A DNA stretch of 11,911 nucleotides. It comes from Natrialbaceae archaeon Tc-Br11_E2g1. Its GTDB lineage: Archaea; Halobacteriota; Halobacteria; Halobacteriales; Natrialbaceae. The stretch covers positions 1-11,911 of the forward strand of contig LKNC01000063.1 of assembly GCA_001564255.1 (NCBI GenBank), written 5' to 3'. Numbering within the stretch: the first letter of the stretch is position 1; the number at the start of each line of letters is the position of its first letter. Below the pieces are notes generated by a model. That model did no database searches. It worked only from the letters and a program-made list of their open reading frames with translations, and was not told where the DNA came from. Below are positions 1-7,493 of the stretch, one piece after another. A program made the translations under genes and the position numbers.

Positions 1-859
1 ACGGCGTTGGCGGCGAGTCGGTCCGGGTCCGGCCGGTGACGTCGACGACGGTCGCGGCCGAGGCAGCCGAGAGCGTCTCGTGGACGGCCTCGGCGTCGCC
101 TTCCTGCCAGACGCGTTCGGCCTCGTTATCGTCCTCGTCGCGGTAGAAGTACTGGGCCTCGAAGGGGTCGGCGTCCTCGCCGTCTTTCGCCAGATCGGCG
201 AACAGCTCCCAGTAGGTCTCGGGGTCGAAGGCCTCGATCTCGCGTTCGCGGTCGACGATCAGTTTGAGCGTCGGTGACTGAACCCGACCGACGGAGATGA
301 AGTCCTCGCCGAGTTGGCCAGCGGACAGTGAGAGAAACCGGGTCAGCGAGGCCCCCCAGATCAGGTCGATGATCTGGCGTGCTTCGCCGGCAGCGGCGAG
401 GTCGAAGTCGAGCTCGTCGGGTCTCTCGAAGGCACTCGTGACCTCGTTTTCCGTGATCGACGAAAAGCGTACCCGCCGGATGGGGACCTCCTCGTTTACG
501 TCGCGGACGATCTCGTAGGCCTCCTTGCCGATGAGTTCACCCTCCCGATCGTAGTCGGTCGCGATCGTCACGCGGTTTGCCTTCCGGGCTAGGAGCCGAA
601 GGGTGGCGACGATGTTCTCTTTGGTCGGTTTCTTCTCGATACCCGCGTCGACGAGTTCGACCGGTTCGACGTCCCGCCAGTCCGAATACTCCTCTGGGAA
701 GTCCACGCCGACGACGTGCCCCGAGAGCCCGACACAGCGTTTCCCACCCCACTCGTAGACGTTCACGCCGTTCTCGCGGGTCGCGTCCATCGACCCCCCG
801 CTCAGGATGTCGGCGATCCGCCGTGCAGCGTTGTCTTTCTCCGTGATGATCAGCTCCAC
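1..859 (-). CDS. topA: DNA topoisomerase I (type IA), N-terminal 286 codons, cut by window edge
   Basis: Type IA topoisomerase, which relaxes negative supercoils by single-strand passage through a 5'-phosphotyrosine intermediate. The visible protein opens with ELIITEKDNAARRIADIL, the N-terminal TOPRIM start, where Glu7 is the expected catalytic glutamate. The TOPRIM acidic triad DYDREGE lies at residues 102-108, and the core motif ISVGRVQSPTL at 188-198 is followed by VDREREIEAF. The active-site Tyr normally lies further downstream and is outside the window, as are any C-terminal zinc fingers. I chose the GTG at 857-859: it gives the family's MELIITEK start and sits 6 bases after a strong Shine-Dalgarno sequence. 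No other gene is visible upstream on this strand, so topA appears to have its own promoter. The very acidic surface segments fit a haloarchaeon. Family assignment is secure; reverse gyrase is excluded because there is no helicase module. Confidence 0.96.
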   Translation of the reverse strand, partial: MELIITEKDNAARRIADILSGGSMDATRENGVNVYEWGGKRCVGLSGHVVGVDFPEEYSDWRDVEPVELVDAGIEKKPTKENIVATLRLLARKANRVTIATDYDREGELIGKEAYEIVRDVNEEVPIRRVRFSSITENEVTSAFERPDELDFDLAAAGEARQIIDLIWGASLTRFLSLSAGQLGEDFISVGRVQSPTLKLIVDREREIEAFDPETYWELFADLAKDGEDADPFEAQYFYRDEDDNEAERVWQEGDAEAVHETLSAASAATVVDVTGRTRTDSPPTP

Positions 860-865
860 GGCGGT

Positions 866-873
866 TCACCTCC
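866..873 (-). promoter_or_regulatory. Shine-Dalgarno sequence of topA
   Basis: On the minus strand GGAGGTGA ends 6 bases before the GTG start at 859. It is an almost perfect anti-16S match and fixes the GTG as the start. It also implies a leadered mRNA, unlike most other genes in this window. Confidence 0.75.
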
Positions 874-918
874 CGGTACGCGAGTGTCGGTCATCGTCGC
901 CCGATACGACCGAGGGTC

Positions 919-933
919 GGATAATCCTTTCGG
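919..933 (-). promoter_or_regulatory. Putative BRE/TATA promoter of topA
   Basis: The minus strand reads CCGAAAGGATTATCC, a purine-rich BRE (CGAAA) followed by the TATA-like GATTATCC. A TATA centre near 923 predicts transcription starting near 895. That would leave a 5' leader of about 35 bases carrying the Shine-Dalgarno sequence. Sequence inference only. Confidence 0.5.
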
Positions 934-1052
934 GGGGAATCGACCGACTGCGCGGGTGTACGTGCGACAGGCGGGCGCTCGAGGCCGAAACGACGCCCCC
1001 TGCCCCACACCGGCGAAACGACGGAAACTCGGGGTGTGCTAGTGTGGAAATA

Positions 1053-1070
1053 GCGCCGGCCTCCCGGCGC
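1053..1070. repeat. Perfect 7-bp GC hairpin in the topA-SRP19 gap
   Basis: GCGCCGG (1053-1059) and CCGGCGC (1064-1070) are exact inverted complements around a CCTC loop. It lies in the divergent gap between topA and SRP19, about 30 bases before the SRP19 promoter. No T-run follows on either strand, so it does not look like a terminator. The rest of 875-1099 shows no tRNA or protein gene that I can support. Confidence 0.5.
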
Positions 1071-1099
1071 GATCTCGGCCTCGAGGCACCGTTCAGTTT

Positions 1100-1112
1100 T
1101 GAAAAGCGTTTA
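1100..1112 (+). promoter_or_regulatory. Promoter of the SRP19-gar1 unit (leaderless)
   Basis: TGAAAAGCGTTTA combines a BRE-like GAAAA with a TTTA TATA core at 1109-1112. The core lies about 27 bases before the ATG at 1138, which is the spacing expected for a leaderless haloarchaeal transcript. Confidence 0.75.
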
Positions 1113-1137
1113 CTCGCCTGACCCCACAGGTCGAGAC

Positions 1138-1419
1138 ATGGTCGAGAACGTCATCTGGCCCGCCTATCTCGACGTGGGCCGCTCGAGGAACGACGGTCGG
1201 CGGGTCCCCGAGGATCTGGCGGTCGAGGAGCCGACGGTCGACGAGATCGCGAAAGCCGTCCAGCAGATCGGCTACGACGCGACGATCGAGCGGGATAAAG
1301 CCTATTCGCGGGAACCCTGGCGCGAACGCGGCCGGGTCGTCGTCCGTGGGGCGGGGGACTCGAGTAAGAACGACTTAGTCCAGGCCGTCGCGGCGTACGT
1401 CGTCGCGATGCGAGAGTGA
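1138..1419 (+). CDS. srp19: Signal recognition particle 19 kDa protein (SRP19), 93 aa
   Basis: SRP19 binds the tips of helices 6 and 8 of 7S RNA and promotes SRP54 binding, so it acts in co-translational targeting to the membrane. The 93-residue length suits the short archaeal form. Family marks are the N-terminal VIWPAYLD (residues 5-12), the [10 protein letters not shown] segment, [13 protein letters not shown] in the first helix, and the basic W-x-E-R-G-R-V-V-V strand near residues 61-69. I start at ATG 1138 rather than further upstream in the same frame, because 1138 gives the conserved N-terminus and sits 26-29 bases after the TATA box. Its stop TGA (1417-1419) shares one base with the ATG of gar1, so the two are translationally coupled. 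The 7S RNA and SRP54 genes are not in this window. Confidence 0.94.
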   Translation: MVENVIWPAYLDVGRSRNDGRRVPEDLAVEEPTVDEIAKAVQQIGYDATIERDKAYSREPWRERGRVVVRGAGDSSKNDLVQAVAAYVVAMRE

Positions 1420-1646
1420 TGCAGCGAGTCGGCGAGGTCGTCAGGACGGCCCAGGGACTTGCGGTCCTCCGGGCACCGGGGGACGACCACGCGGAGATCG
1501 GGACGGTGGTCCTCAACGATTCCCTGGAGCGTGTCGGTCGGGTCGTCGACGTCTTCGGCCCGGTCGAGGAGCCGTATCTGGCTGTCACACCCGAGGACGA
1601 CGTCCACCTGCCACGGCTCGTGGGAGCGGTACTGTACGCCCGATGA
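1419..1646 (+). CDS. gar1: H/ACA RNA-protein complex component Gar1, 75 aa
   Basis: Small beta-barrel subunit of the archaeal H/ACA ribonucleoprotein (with Cbf5, Nop10 and L7Ae), which converts uridine to pseudouridine in rRNA. Gar1 helps substrate turnover on Cbf5. The sequence starts [20 protein letters not shown] and contains the family's characteristic core GRVVDVFGPVEEPYLAVTP (about residues 40-58). The length of 75 aa is typical for archaeal Gar1, which lacks the eukaryotic RGG tails. The ATG at 1419 overlaps the SRP19 stop (TGATG). An in-frame GTG directly before it (1416) is the only alternative and would add one residue. I see no separate promoter or Shine-Dalgarno sequence, so it is probably expressed by re-initiation after SRP19. 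The pairing of SRP19 and Gar1 couples two small RNP proteins in one unit. Confidence 0.92.
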   Translation: MQRVGEVVRTAQGLAVLRAPGDDHAEIGTVVLNDSLERVGRVVDVFGPVEEPYLAVTPEDDVHLPRLVGAVLYAR

Positions 1647-1662
1647 GTCGGTTCCCGTCCCG

Positions 1663-1680
1663 GGAAACACAAAGTCAATA
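1663..1680 (+). promoter_or_regulatory. Possible promoter of the presenilin-like protease
   Basis: An A-rich stretch GGAAACACAAAGTCAATA ends in AATA at 1677-1680, 25-28 bases before the ATG at 1705. The spacing fits a leaderless start, but the TATA core is weak. Read-through from gar1 is also possible. Confidence 0.45.
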
Positions 1681-1704
1681 CGGCCGGCCGGACAACGGCG
1701 CTTC

Positions 1705-2694
1705 ATGAACGACCGGATCCGGGTCGGTGGTGCCGTCTTCGTCGCCGTCTGTCTGTTTCTCGGCGTCCAACTCGGTGCGCTCACGCTGGTCGAGCCGTTC
1801 CAGGAGGCCGGCCACCAGGCCGTCGAGGATCCGGAAGATCCCACCAACAGCGTGCTCTATTTCGGGGTCATCCTCGTCGCGACGGGTTTCATGCTCGCAG
1901 CCTTCAGGTACGACCTCCAGTGGCTGATCCGCGGGCTGATCATCGCCGTCAGCGTGATGCTCGCGTGGTTCGTCTTCGCCGAGGTACTCCCGCCGGCGGT
2001 GGCCTACGGCGGTGTGAACGTCGTCGCCGCCGTCGCGTCGGCCGCCGTCGGCGTCGCCCTCTACGTCTACCCCGAGTGGTACGTCATCGACCTCGCGGGC
2101 GTCCTCGTCGGGGCCGGGGCGGCCGGCCTGTTCGGGATCAGTTTCGGCCTCCTCCCGGCACTGGTCCTCCTCGCGGCACTCGCCGTCTACGACGCCATCA
2201 GCGTCTACAAGACAGAACACATGCTCAGCCTCGCCGAGGGCGTGATGGACCTTCACATCCCGGTCATCCTCGTCATCCCCACGACCCTGTCTTACTCCCA
2301 CCTCGCCCCCGGAGCCACCGAAGACGTGATCAACGGGGACGACGAACCCCGCCGGGCCGAAAGAAACGGGGAACCCGGCCCCGAACCAACCGACGACGGA
2401 GGGCGTGACGCCCTCTTTATCGGCCTCGGTGACGCGGTGATCCCGACGATCCTCGTCGCGAGTGCGGCGTACTTCCTCGAGGCGGGAACGATCGACGTCC
2501 CCCTCATCGCGCTCAACCTCCCCGCACTCGGCGCGATGGTCGGCACGATCGCCGGGTTACTCGTGCTCATGTACATGGTCCTCCAGGGCCGGGCCCACGC
2601 CGGCTTGCCCGTGCTCAACGGCGGCGCGATCGGTGGCTACCTCGTCGGGGCGGTCGCCAGCGGCGTCCCGATCGTGACGGCACTCGGCCTCTGA
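1705..2694 (+). CDS. Archaeal presenilin / signal-peptide-peptidase homologue (GxGD intramembrane aspartyl protease, family A22), 329 aa
   Basis: Multi-pass membrane protease expected to cut transmembrane helices or leftover signal peptides inside the membrane. The sequence suggests nine transmembrane segments, at roughly residues 7-29, 49-68, 72-93, 100-121, 126-145, 147-168, 237-258, 266-292 and 302-327. All three family signatures are present. These are the YD motif in TM6 (Tyr162-Asp163, in AVYDAISVYKTEHM), the GLGD motif in TM7 (240-243) and PAL near the start of TM9 or late TM8 (273-275). Asp163 and Asp243 are the predicted catalytic pair. A hydrophilic, charged loop of about 35 residues (202-236) separates TM6 and TM7, as in archaeal PSH proteins and presenilins. 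ATG 1705 gives the first membrane helix directly; the frame is open further upstream, but that part overlaps gar1 and is arginine- and serine-rich, so I reject it. Substrates are unknown. Confidence 0.9.
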   Translation: MNDRIRVGGAVFVAVCLFLGVQLGALTLVEPFQEAGHQAVEDPEDPTNSVLYFGVILVATGFMLAAFRYDLQWLIRGLIIAVSVMLAWFVFAEVLPPAVAYGGVNVVAAVASAAVGVALYVYPEWYVIDLAGVLVGAGAAGLFGISFGLLPALVLLAALAVYDAISVYKTEHMLSLAEGVMDLHIPVILVIPTTLSYSHLAPGATEDVINGDDEPRRAERNGEPGPEPTDDGGRDALFIGLGDAVIPTILVASAAYFLEAGTIDVPLIALNLPALGAMVGTIAGLLVLMYMVLQGRAHAGLPVLNGGAIGGYLVGAVASGVPIVTALGL

Positions 2695-2724
2695 CACTGC
2701 CGGGGACAGCGCTCTCGAATCGAG

Positions 2725-3732
2725 TTACGCTTTCAGCAACCGGAGGTCGAAACTCGCCCCGCCGAGGTCGCTCTCGGAGACGTCGATCGCTCCACCGTAC
2801 ATGTCGACCACCGAGTCGACGAAATAGAGACTGAACCCCTCGCCGTGTTGGACCGAATCCACCTCCTCCCGTCCGAAGATCTGCTCTCTGTTCTCTTCGG
2901 GGACTCCGGGGCCATCGTCGGCGACCGAGACGGTCACACACTCCTCGTGTTCTTCGGCGGTGACCTCGACCGTCGGCACCCCGTCGGAGTGGGTGACGGT
3001 GTTCTCGAGAAGACTCTCGAAGACCGCCTCGAGGAGGTCGTCGGCGATCACCTCCCGGTCCGGAAGCGAGTCGACGACGACCTGTACCTCCGGGAACCGT
3101 CGGCTGAAGCGGTCGATCTCCGCCTCGAGGACGGACTCGAGGTCAACCGTCCTGTTCGGTCTCTCGAACCCGTCGTACAGCTGTTCTTCGAACCGCCGTG
3201 CGCGCTCGGCGCGACGGAGCAACCCATCGACGATCCCCGTTACCTCCTCGACCGGCTCGAGTGTATCACCACCGGAGTCGGCCTCGAGGGTCTCGAGATA
3301 CCCCAGGACGAGGTTCATCTCGTTTTTCAGGTCGTGGCGGAGCACCCGGTGGATAACCTGGAGTGCCTGTTCGTACCGTCGCCGTTCGGTCAGATTGACG
3401 AAAATACCGCTGTAGCCTCTCACCTCACCGTCGATGTGCAGCGGGGTAGCCGACCCCTGGCCGTAGATTGGAAACCCGTCTTTGGTTTCGGCTTCGAAGT
3501 ACCCCTGCCACGGTTCGTTTTTCTCGAGGTTCGAGAGCAGTTGCTCGAGCGTCTCGGGTTTGGAAAACAGCATCAACGGCAGGTTCCCGACGAGTTCCGC
3601 ACGCTCGTAGCCGGTGAACTCGATACAGGCTTGGTTGACGTCCCGGATCACGTAGTCCTCGTCAGTAATAACGGTTGGATTCTCGGTGTTTCGAAACGCT
3701 TTTTTATATAATTCGAGAGGGAGATCCGACAT
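2725..3732 (-). CDS. PAS-domain sensor histidine kinase, soluble, 335 aa
   Basis: Two-component kinase without membrane helices, so it senses a cytoplasmic signal or partner. A PAS domain occupies about residues 5-118: PTVITDEDYVIRDVNQACIEFTGY, then the later strands ending in GIFVNLTERRR. The phosphoacceptor H-box RVLRHDLKNEMN has His133. The HATPase domain has an N-box LLENTVTHSD (Asn244), a G1 box ADDGPGVP (271-278), and an F/G2 region from IFGREEVDS to HGEGFSLYFVDSVVDMYGG. The G2 box reads GEGFSLYFV where most relatives have a GxGLGLY-type sequence, so ATP-lid geometry may differ. No receiver or output domain is attached and no response regulator lies next to it. It is downstream of the importer operon on the same strand, with its own promoter in the 94-base gap. 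It converges on the presenilin-like gene with 30 bases between stops. What it senses cannot be read from the sequence. Confidence 0.9.
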   Translation of the reverse strand: MSDLPLELYKKAFRNTENPTVITDEDYVIRDVNQACIEFTGYERAELVGNLPLMLFSKPETLEQLLSNLEKNEPWQGYFEAETKDGFPIYGQGSATPLHIDGEVRGYSGIFVNLTERRRYEQALQVIHRVLRHDLKNEMNLVLGYLETLEADSGGDTLEPVEEVTGIVDGLLRRAERARRFEEQLYDGFERPNRTVDLESVLEAEIDRFSRRFPEVQVVVDSLPDREVIADDLLEAVFESLLENTVTHSDGVPTVEVTAEEHEECVTVSVADDGPGVPEENREQIFGREEVDSVQHGEGFSLYFVDSVVDMYGGAIDVSESDLGGASFDLRLLKA

Positions 3733-3759
3733 TAGATACGGTACGTGTGCCCGGCCACG

Positions 3760-3769
3760 TTATTGATAC
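3760..3769 (-). promoter_or_regulatory. Putative promoter of the PAS histidine kinase
   Basis: The minus strand reads GTATCAATAA, an AT-rich TATA-like box centred near 3765, about 32 bases before the ATG at 3732. This predicts a transcript with a leader of only a few bases. It lies between the importer operon's last stop (3827) and the kinase. Confidence 0.55.
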
Positions 3770-3826
3770 TGTCGGTCATGGACCTGTGAACCCCTGTGTG
3801 TCAGAACTGGTGTTAGGGCACGTGTA

Positions 3827-4795
3827 TCAGTCCTGTTCCCGGCTGTAGGGTTTGAGCAGTGAGGACGGGGCTCCGAGTTCGTTGAGGTTCCCCTGTCGCA
3901 TCACGTACCAGAGGACGGCGATCGTCGCGATGTAGGGGTACGTTTGCATCACCTGTGGGTTGACGAGGAAGTTCACCACGGTGGCGAGAGCTTCCTGACC
4001 GAGGAAGACGTCGCCGACGGAGCCACCGGTACGAAACGAGAGCGCGTCGATGGCGGCGAAGAAGTACGCCCCGGCAAGCACCCGCCAGATTTGCCACTGG
4101 GCGAAGATCACGAGGGCGACGGCGATCCAGCCGCGCCCGGCGGTCATTTCGGTCGCCCAGAAGTTCGTAAAGCCAAGCGACAACTGCGCCCCGGCGGCAC
4201 CGGCGAAGACGCCGCCGAGTAAGACACACGCATACTGGATCTTGAAAACCGGAACACCGGCCGTGTCTGCCGTCTCGGGGTCTTCGCCGACCGCCGTGAT
4301 TTCGGCCCCGATGTTCGTCCGGAACAGGAAGTACCAGACGACTGGGACGGTAAGCAACGCGAGATAATCGAGCGCGGTGATGCTGAACAGCGCGAACCCG
4401 ATGATCGGAATGTCCGAGAGGACCGGGATCGTGATCCGGCCGAACCCGCTGATATCACCGCCGACCCACCCCCGACCGAAGTACGTCGTCAACCCCGTGC
4501 CGAGCAGGGTTAACATGATCCCACTGACGACCTGATCCGTCTTCAACGAGATACACAGCACCGCGTGCAACAGTGCGAGGAGTGCTCCGGCACCCATTCC
4601 GATGAGAAAGCCGATCCAGGCGCTGCCCGTAACGATGGTGCCGGCAAAGCCAGCGAGTGCGCCCGCCAGCATCATCCCCTCGACGCCGAGGTTGAGGACG
4701 CCACTGCGTTCGGCGATGATCTCACCCATCGCAGCGAGTAAAAGCGGCGTCGCCAGTCGCACGGTCGATTCCGCCAGCCCGGCAGCGAGACTCAT
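3827..4795 (-). CDS. ABC importer permease, nucleoside/purine type (NupQ/YufQ-like), 322 aa
   Basis: Second membrane subunit of the importer (BPD_transp_2 fold, as in ribose and nucleoside permeases). Hydrophobic helices run through most of the protein. The hallmark block ERSGVLNLGVEGMML (about 29-43) matches this branch, as does TDQVVSGIMLTLLGTGLTTY (86-105). These distinguish the shorter NupQ-type permease from the longer NupP-type partner. The ATG at 4793-4795 overlaps the upstream permease's TGA by 4 bases (ATGA). A good GGAGG ribosome site at 4803-4807 lies inside the end of that gene, so translation is coupled. It is the last gene of the three-gene operon. The acidic or polar C-terminus (SREQD) is cytoplasmic. 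Substrate class is inferred from family resemblance and from the neighbouring amidohydrolases; a simple sugar cannot be ruled out. Confidence 0.88.
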   Translation of the reverse strand: MSLAAGLAESTVRLATPLLLAAMGEIIAERSGVLNLGVEGMMLAGALAGFAGTIVTGSAWIGFLIGMGAGALLALLHAVLCISLKTDQVVSGIMLTLLGTGLTTYFGRGWVGGDISGFGRITIPVLSDIPIIGFALFSITALDYLALLTVPVVWYFLFRTNIGAEITAVGEDPETADTAGVPVFKIQYACVLLGGVFAGAAGAQLSLGFTNFWATEMTAGRGWIAVALVIFAQWQIWRVLAGAYFFAAIDALSFRTGGSVGDVFLGQEALATVVNFLVNPQVMQTYPYIATIAVLWYVMRQGNLNELGAPSSLLKPYSREQD

Positions 4796-5889
4796 GATGC
4801 CCCCTCCACGCCACGTTCGTCGCTCCCGGCCGACCGATCGTAACTGACCGTGATCCTGTGATCTCTAATGAAATCGGCGGTGAGCAAAAACAGGATGGTG
4901 AGAGCGACGATGACGTTGATGATCGCGGTCGGAACGTTCTGTGTCACCGCGATGGTGGTTCCGCCGGCCGTTATGACGCCGAAAAACAGCGCCGCGAGGA
5001 GTACCTGAAAGACGCCGTTGCGACCGAGGAGAGCGACGGCGATCGCGGTGAACCCGTACTCGGGTGAGAACTCCTCGAAGAGTCGACCGTGAACGCCCGC
5101 GATCTCGATGATCCCTGCGATGCCGGCGAGTGCTCCACCGATGACGAACACCAGGACGTACGTCTTGTACTTGCTGATGCCCGCCTGTACCGCCGCCGCC
5201 GGGTTCGATCCCACGAGCGCCACTTCGTATCCGAGTCGGGTCCGATTCAAAAGCAGGTAGCCAAGCACAGCGAAGATCACGAGCGCGACTACACCCACGT
5301 GGAGGCGTGGGTGGGCAACCGTCGGCAGTCGGGCAGCGCCCGGAAGCTGGTCCGTCGCCGACTGTCCACCCCCTCCTTGCATCGGCCCACGGAGCAAGTA
5401 CCCGGCAAAGGTGGTCGCTGTAAACGTCAACATCAACGAGGAGATGATCTCGTTGACGTTGTGTTTGGCCCGGAGATAGCCGGGTATCGCCCCGTAGAGT
5501 CCGCCGGCTATGCCCGCGAACAGAAACATCGCTGGCAACAACACGTACGAAGGCCACGACAGGTTGAGTGCAACCGCCGACCCGACGATCGCCCCGACGA
5601 ACAGCTGTCCCTCGGCGCCGATGTTCCAGAGACCGGCCCGAAGCGGGAGGTACACCGCCAGCCCGGCCAGGAAAAGCGGGACGGTCGTCACCAGTATGTT
5701 CGCGAGCCCGCGGATGTTCGTGGGGTTGCTAACGAAGATCTCCCGGTAAGACCGGAGTGGATTGACACCCAGCCACAAAAGCGGGATCGCGCTCACCACG
5801 AGCGCGGCCACCACGGTCAACATCGGTAACGAGTATTCGACCCATCGTGGTAACGCCTCACGTTTTGAAACGTCTATCGAGAACGTCAT
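4792..5889 (-). CDS. ABC importer permease, nucleoside/purine type (NupP/YufP-like), 365 aa
   Basis: First membrane subunit of the importer, forming with the downstream permease the heterodimeric channel. The long first helix (about 20-41) is followed by a short periplasm-facing loop (LRSYREIFVSNPTNIRGL). Next comes the family block LWNIGAEGQLFVGAI (87-101), equivalent to the FNIGxEGQ motif of this branch, and HNVNEIISSLMLTF (143-156), a likely coupling region to the ATPase. The segment GPMQGGGGQSATDQ (168-181) is an outward loop. The ATG at 5887-5889 overlaps the ATPase stop (ATGA), and its own stop overlaps the next permease start, giving a strictly coupled operon. Length agrees with NupP-like permeases. 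Substrate is inferred, not seen. Confidence 0.9.
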   Translation of the reverse strand: MTFSIDVSKREALPRWVEYSLPMLTVVAALVVSAIPLLWLGVNPLRSYREIFVSNPTNIRGLANILVTTVPLFLAGLAVYLPLRAGLWNIGAEGQLFVGAIVGSAVALNLSWPSYVLLPAMFLFAGIAGGLYGAIPGYLRAKHNVNEIISSLMLTFTATTFAGYLLRGPMQGGGGQSATDQLPGAARLPTVAHPRLHVGVVALVIFAVLGYLLLNRTRLGYEVALVGSNPAAAVQAGISKYKTYVLVFVIGGALAGIAGIIEIAGVHGRLFEEFSPEYGFTAIAVALLGRNGVFQVLLAALFFGVITAGGTTIAVTQNVPTAIINVIVALTILFLLTADFIRDHRITVSYDRSAGSDERGVEGAS

Positions 5890-7493
5890 TCACCCACCCC
5901 TGCAATCTCGCCCGGTGGCTCCTGTGTCGGAGCCTCGCCGGTCGACATGTACATCCCGAGTTCCCACTTCGACGTCTCCTCCGGCGTCGTTTCGAGAACG
6001 AACTCCCCCTCGTAGATCACGAGGATGCGATCGCTGACGTCGAGCAGTTCGTCGAGGTCCTCGGAGAGAAGCAGGATACCTGTCCCGTCCTCTTGCTGGT
6101 CGAGCATAAGCCGCCGGATGTTCTCGATCGCACCGACGTCAACCCCTCGAGTCGGCTGGTTGGCGATCAACAGGTCGGGGTCCCGCCTCATCTCCCGGGC
6201 GAGGATGAGCTTCTGGAGGTTGCCACCCGAGAGCTCCCCGGCCGGCGTCCGGGTGACGTCGACGACGCCCCGGACGTCGAACCCGTCGACGAGGCTGGAC
6301 GCGTACGCCGCCATCCCGCCGTAATCGAGGAAGTATCGACCGCTCTCGAACTTCTCGGTACGGTAGGTCTTGTAACCGGCGTTGTGCATGACGCTCAGAT
6401 CGGCAGCACAGCCGTGTTCGTACCGGTCTTCGGGGACGAACGAGACGCCAGCGTCGACGAACTCACGCGGCGTCGCGTCCGTGAGGGTCTCCCCTTTGAT
6501 TTCGATCTCCCCGTCCTCGAGCGGCCGAAACCCGATCAGACACTCCGCTAACTCCCGTTGTCCGTTGCCACTGACACCCGCGATGCCGACGATTTCACCC
6601 TCGTGCACCGTCAGATCGACGCCCGAAAGCGACTCGATGTCTCGATCGTCCTCCGCCCGGAGCCCGCTCGCTTCGAGCACCGGGGCTCTCACGTCGACCG
6701 CATCCTTCTCGAGACGGAACAGTACGTCCCGTCCGACCATCAACTCGGCGAGTTCAGCCTGGGTGACGTCATCGGTTTCGACGGTCTCTACGAGTTCGCC
6801 GTCACGGAGGACGCTCACCCGATCGGTCATCTGTTCGATCTCCCAGAGTTTGTGTGTGATGAAAATGACAGTCAGCCCCTCGTCGACCAGCTGTCGGATC
6901 GTCTCGAACATCCGCTGTGACTCGTTGGGCGTCAACACCGCCGTCGGTTCGTCGAGGATCAGGAGGTCGATGTCCCGGTACAGCGCTTTGAGGATTTCGA
7001 CGCGCTGTTGTTCGCCGATGTCGAGTTCCCACACCTTGGAATCGGGGTCTACGTCGAGGCCGTAGGTGTCGGCCAGTTCGGTGACCCGTTCGCGTGGTCG
7101 GTCGCGCTCTCGAGTGAACAGGCTGCGAAACCGGTCACCGAAGCCGGTTGCTGACTCCGGCGAGGACGTTTCCCGTTCGCCGAGGACGATGTTCTCGAGG
7201 ACGGTCATCCTGGGAATCAGCTTGAAGTGCTGGTGGACCATTCCGATACCGGTGTCGATCGCGTCTTTCGGGGAGTCGAACTGCTGGGGGTCGCCTCTGA
7301 AACGGATCGTTCCGCTCGTCGGACTGTACAACCCGTACAGCATTTTCATCAACACGCTCTTGCCCGCACCGTTTTCGCCGAGAAGCCCGTGTATTTCCCC
7401 TTCCCGGACCGAGAACGTCACCTCGTCGTCCGCCACGACGTCGCCGAAGCGTTTCGTCAGGTTCTCGACTTCCAGCAGGGCATCGGTACTCAT
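5886..7493 (-). CDS. Tandem-domain ABC ATPase of a nucleoside/purine importer (NupO/YufO-like), 535 aa
   Basis: Energises the importer from the cytoplasmic side; two ABC domains are fused in one chain, as in RbsA/MglA and NupO. Domain 1 has Walker A GENGAGKS (39-46), a Q-loop at Gln88, the signature DIGEQQR (158-164), Walker B LLILDEP (177-183) and the switch His214. Domain 2 has a degenerate Walker A GVSGNGQRE (306-314) lacking the Lys, the intact signature LSGGNLQ (421-427), and Walker B LLIANQP (441-447) with Gln in place of the catalytic Glu. This asymmetry is normal for the family: one canonical and one degenerate site. The start is ATG 7491-7493. The frame stays open upstream to 7604, but residues there do not resemble the family. 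Downstream it overlaps the first permease by 4 bases. The BMP-type binding lipoprotein usually found just upstream is absent. Confidence 0.93.
   Translation of the reverse strand: MSTDALLEVENLTKRFGDVVADDEVTFSVREGEIHGLLGENGAGKSVLMKMLYGLYSPTSGTIRFRGDPQQFDSPKDAIDTGIGMVHQHFKLIPRMTVLENIVLGERETSSPESATGFGDRFRSLFTRERDRPRERVTELADTYGLDVDPDSKVWELDIGEQQRVEILKALYRDIDLLILDEPTAVLTPNESQRMFETIRQLVDEGLTVIFITHKLWEIEQMTDRVSVLRDGELVETVETDDVTQAELAELMVGRDVLFRLEKDAVDVRAPVLEASGLRAEDDRDIESLSGVDLTVHEGEIVGIAGVSGNGQRELAECLIGFRPLEDGEIEIKGETLTDATPREFVDAGVSFVPEDRYEHGCAADLSVMHNAGYKTYRTEKFESGRYFLDYGGMAAYASSLVDGFDVRGVVDVTRTPAGELSGGNLQKLILAREMRRDPDLLIANQPTRGVDVGAIENIRRLMLDQQEDGTGILLLSEDLDELLDVSDRILVIYEGEFVLETTPEETSKWELGMYMSTGEAPTQEPPGEIAGVGE

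Noticed and set aside
1459..1704. Upstream in-frame extension of the presenilin-like protease
   Set aside because: It would overlap gar1 and adds an Arg/Ser/Thr-rich stretch unlike the family; ATG 1705 leads straight into the first membrane helix.
1151..1847. Minus-strand open frames opposite SRP19 and gar1
   Set aside because: Both are arginine/serine-rich and overlap two recognisable plus-strand genes; they are shadows of GC-rich coding DNA.
2845..3711. Open frame of 288 codons on the plus strand opposite the histidine kinase
   Set aside because: The minus strand carries complete PAS, H-box and ATPase motifs. The plus frame has no recognisable domain and is explained by high third-position GC.
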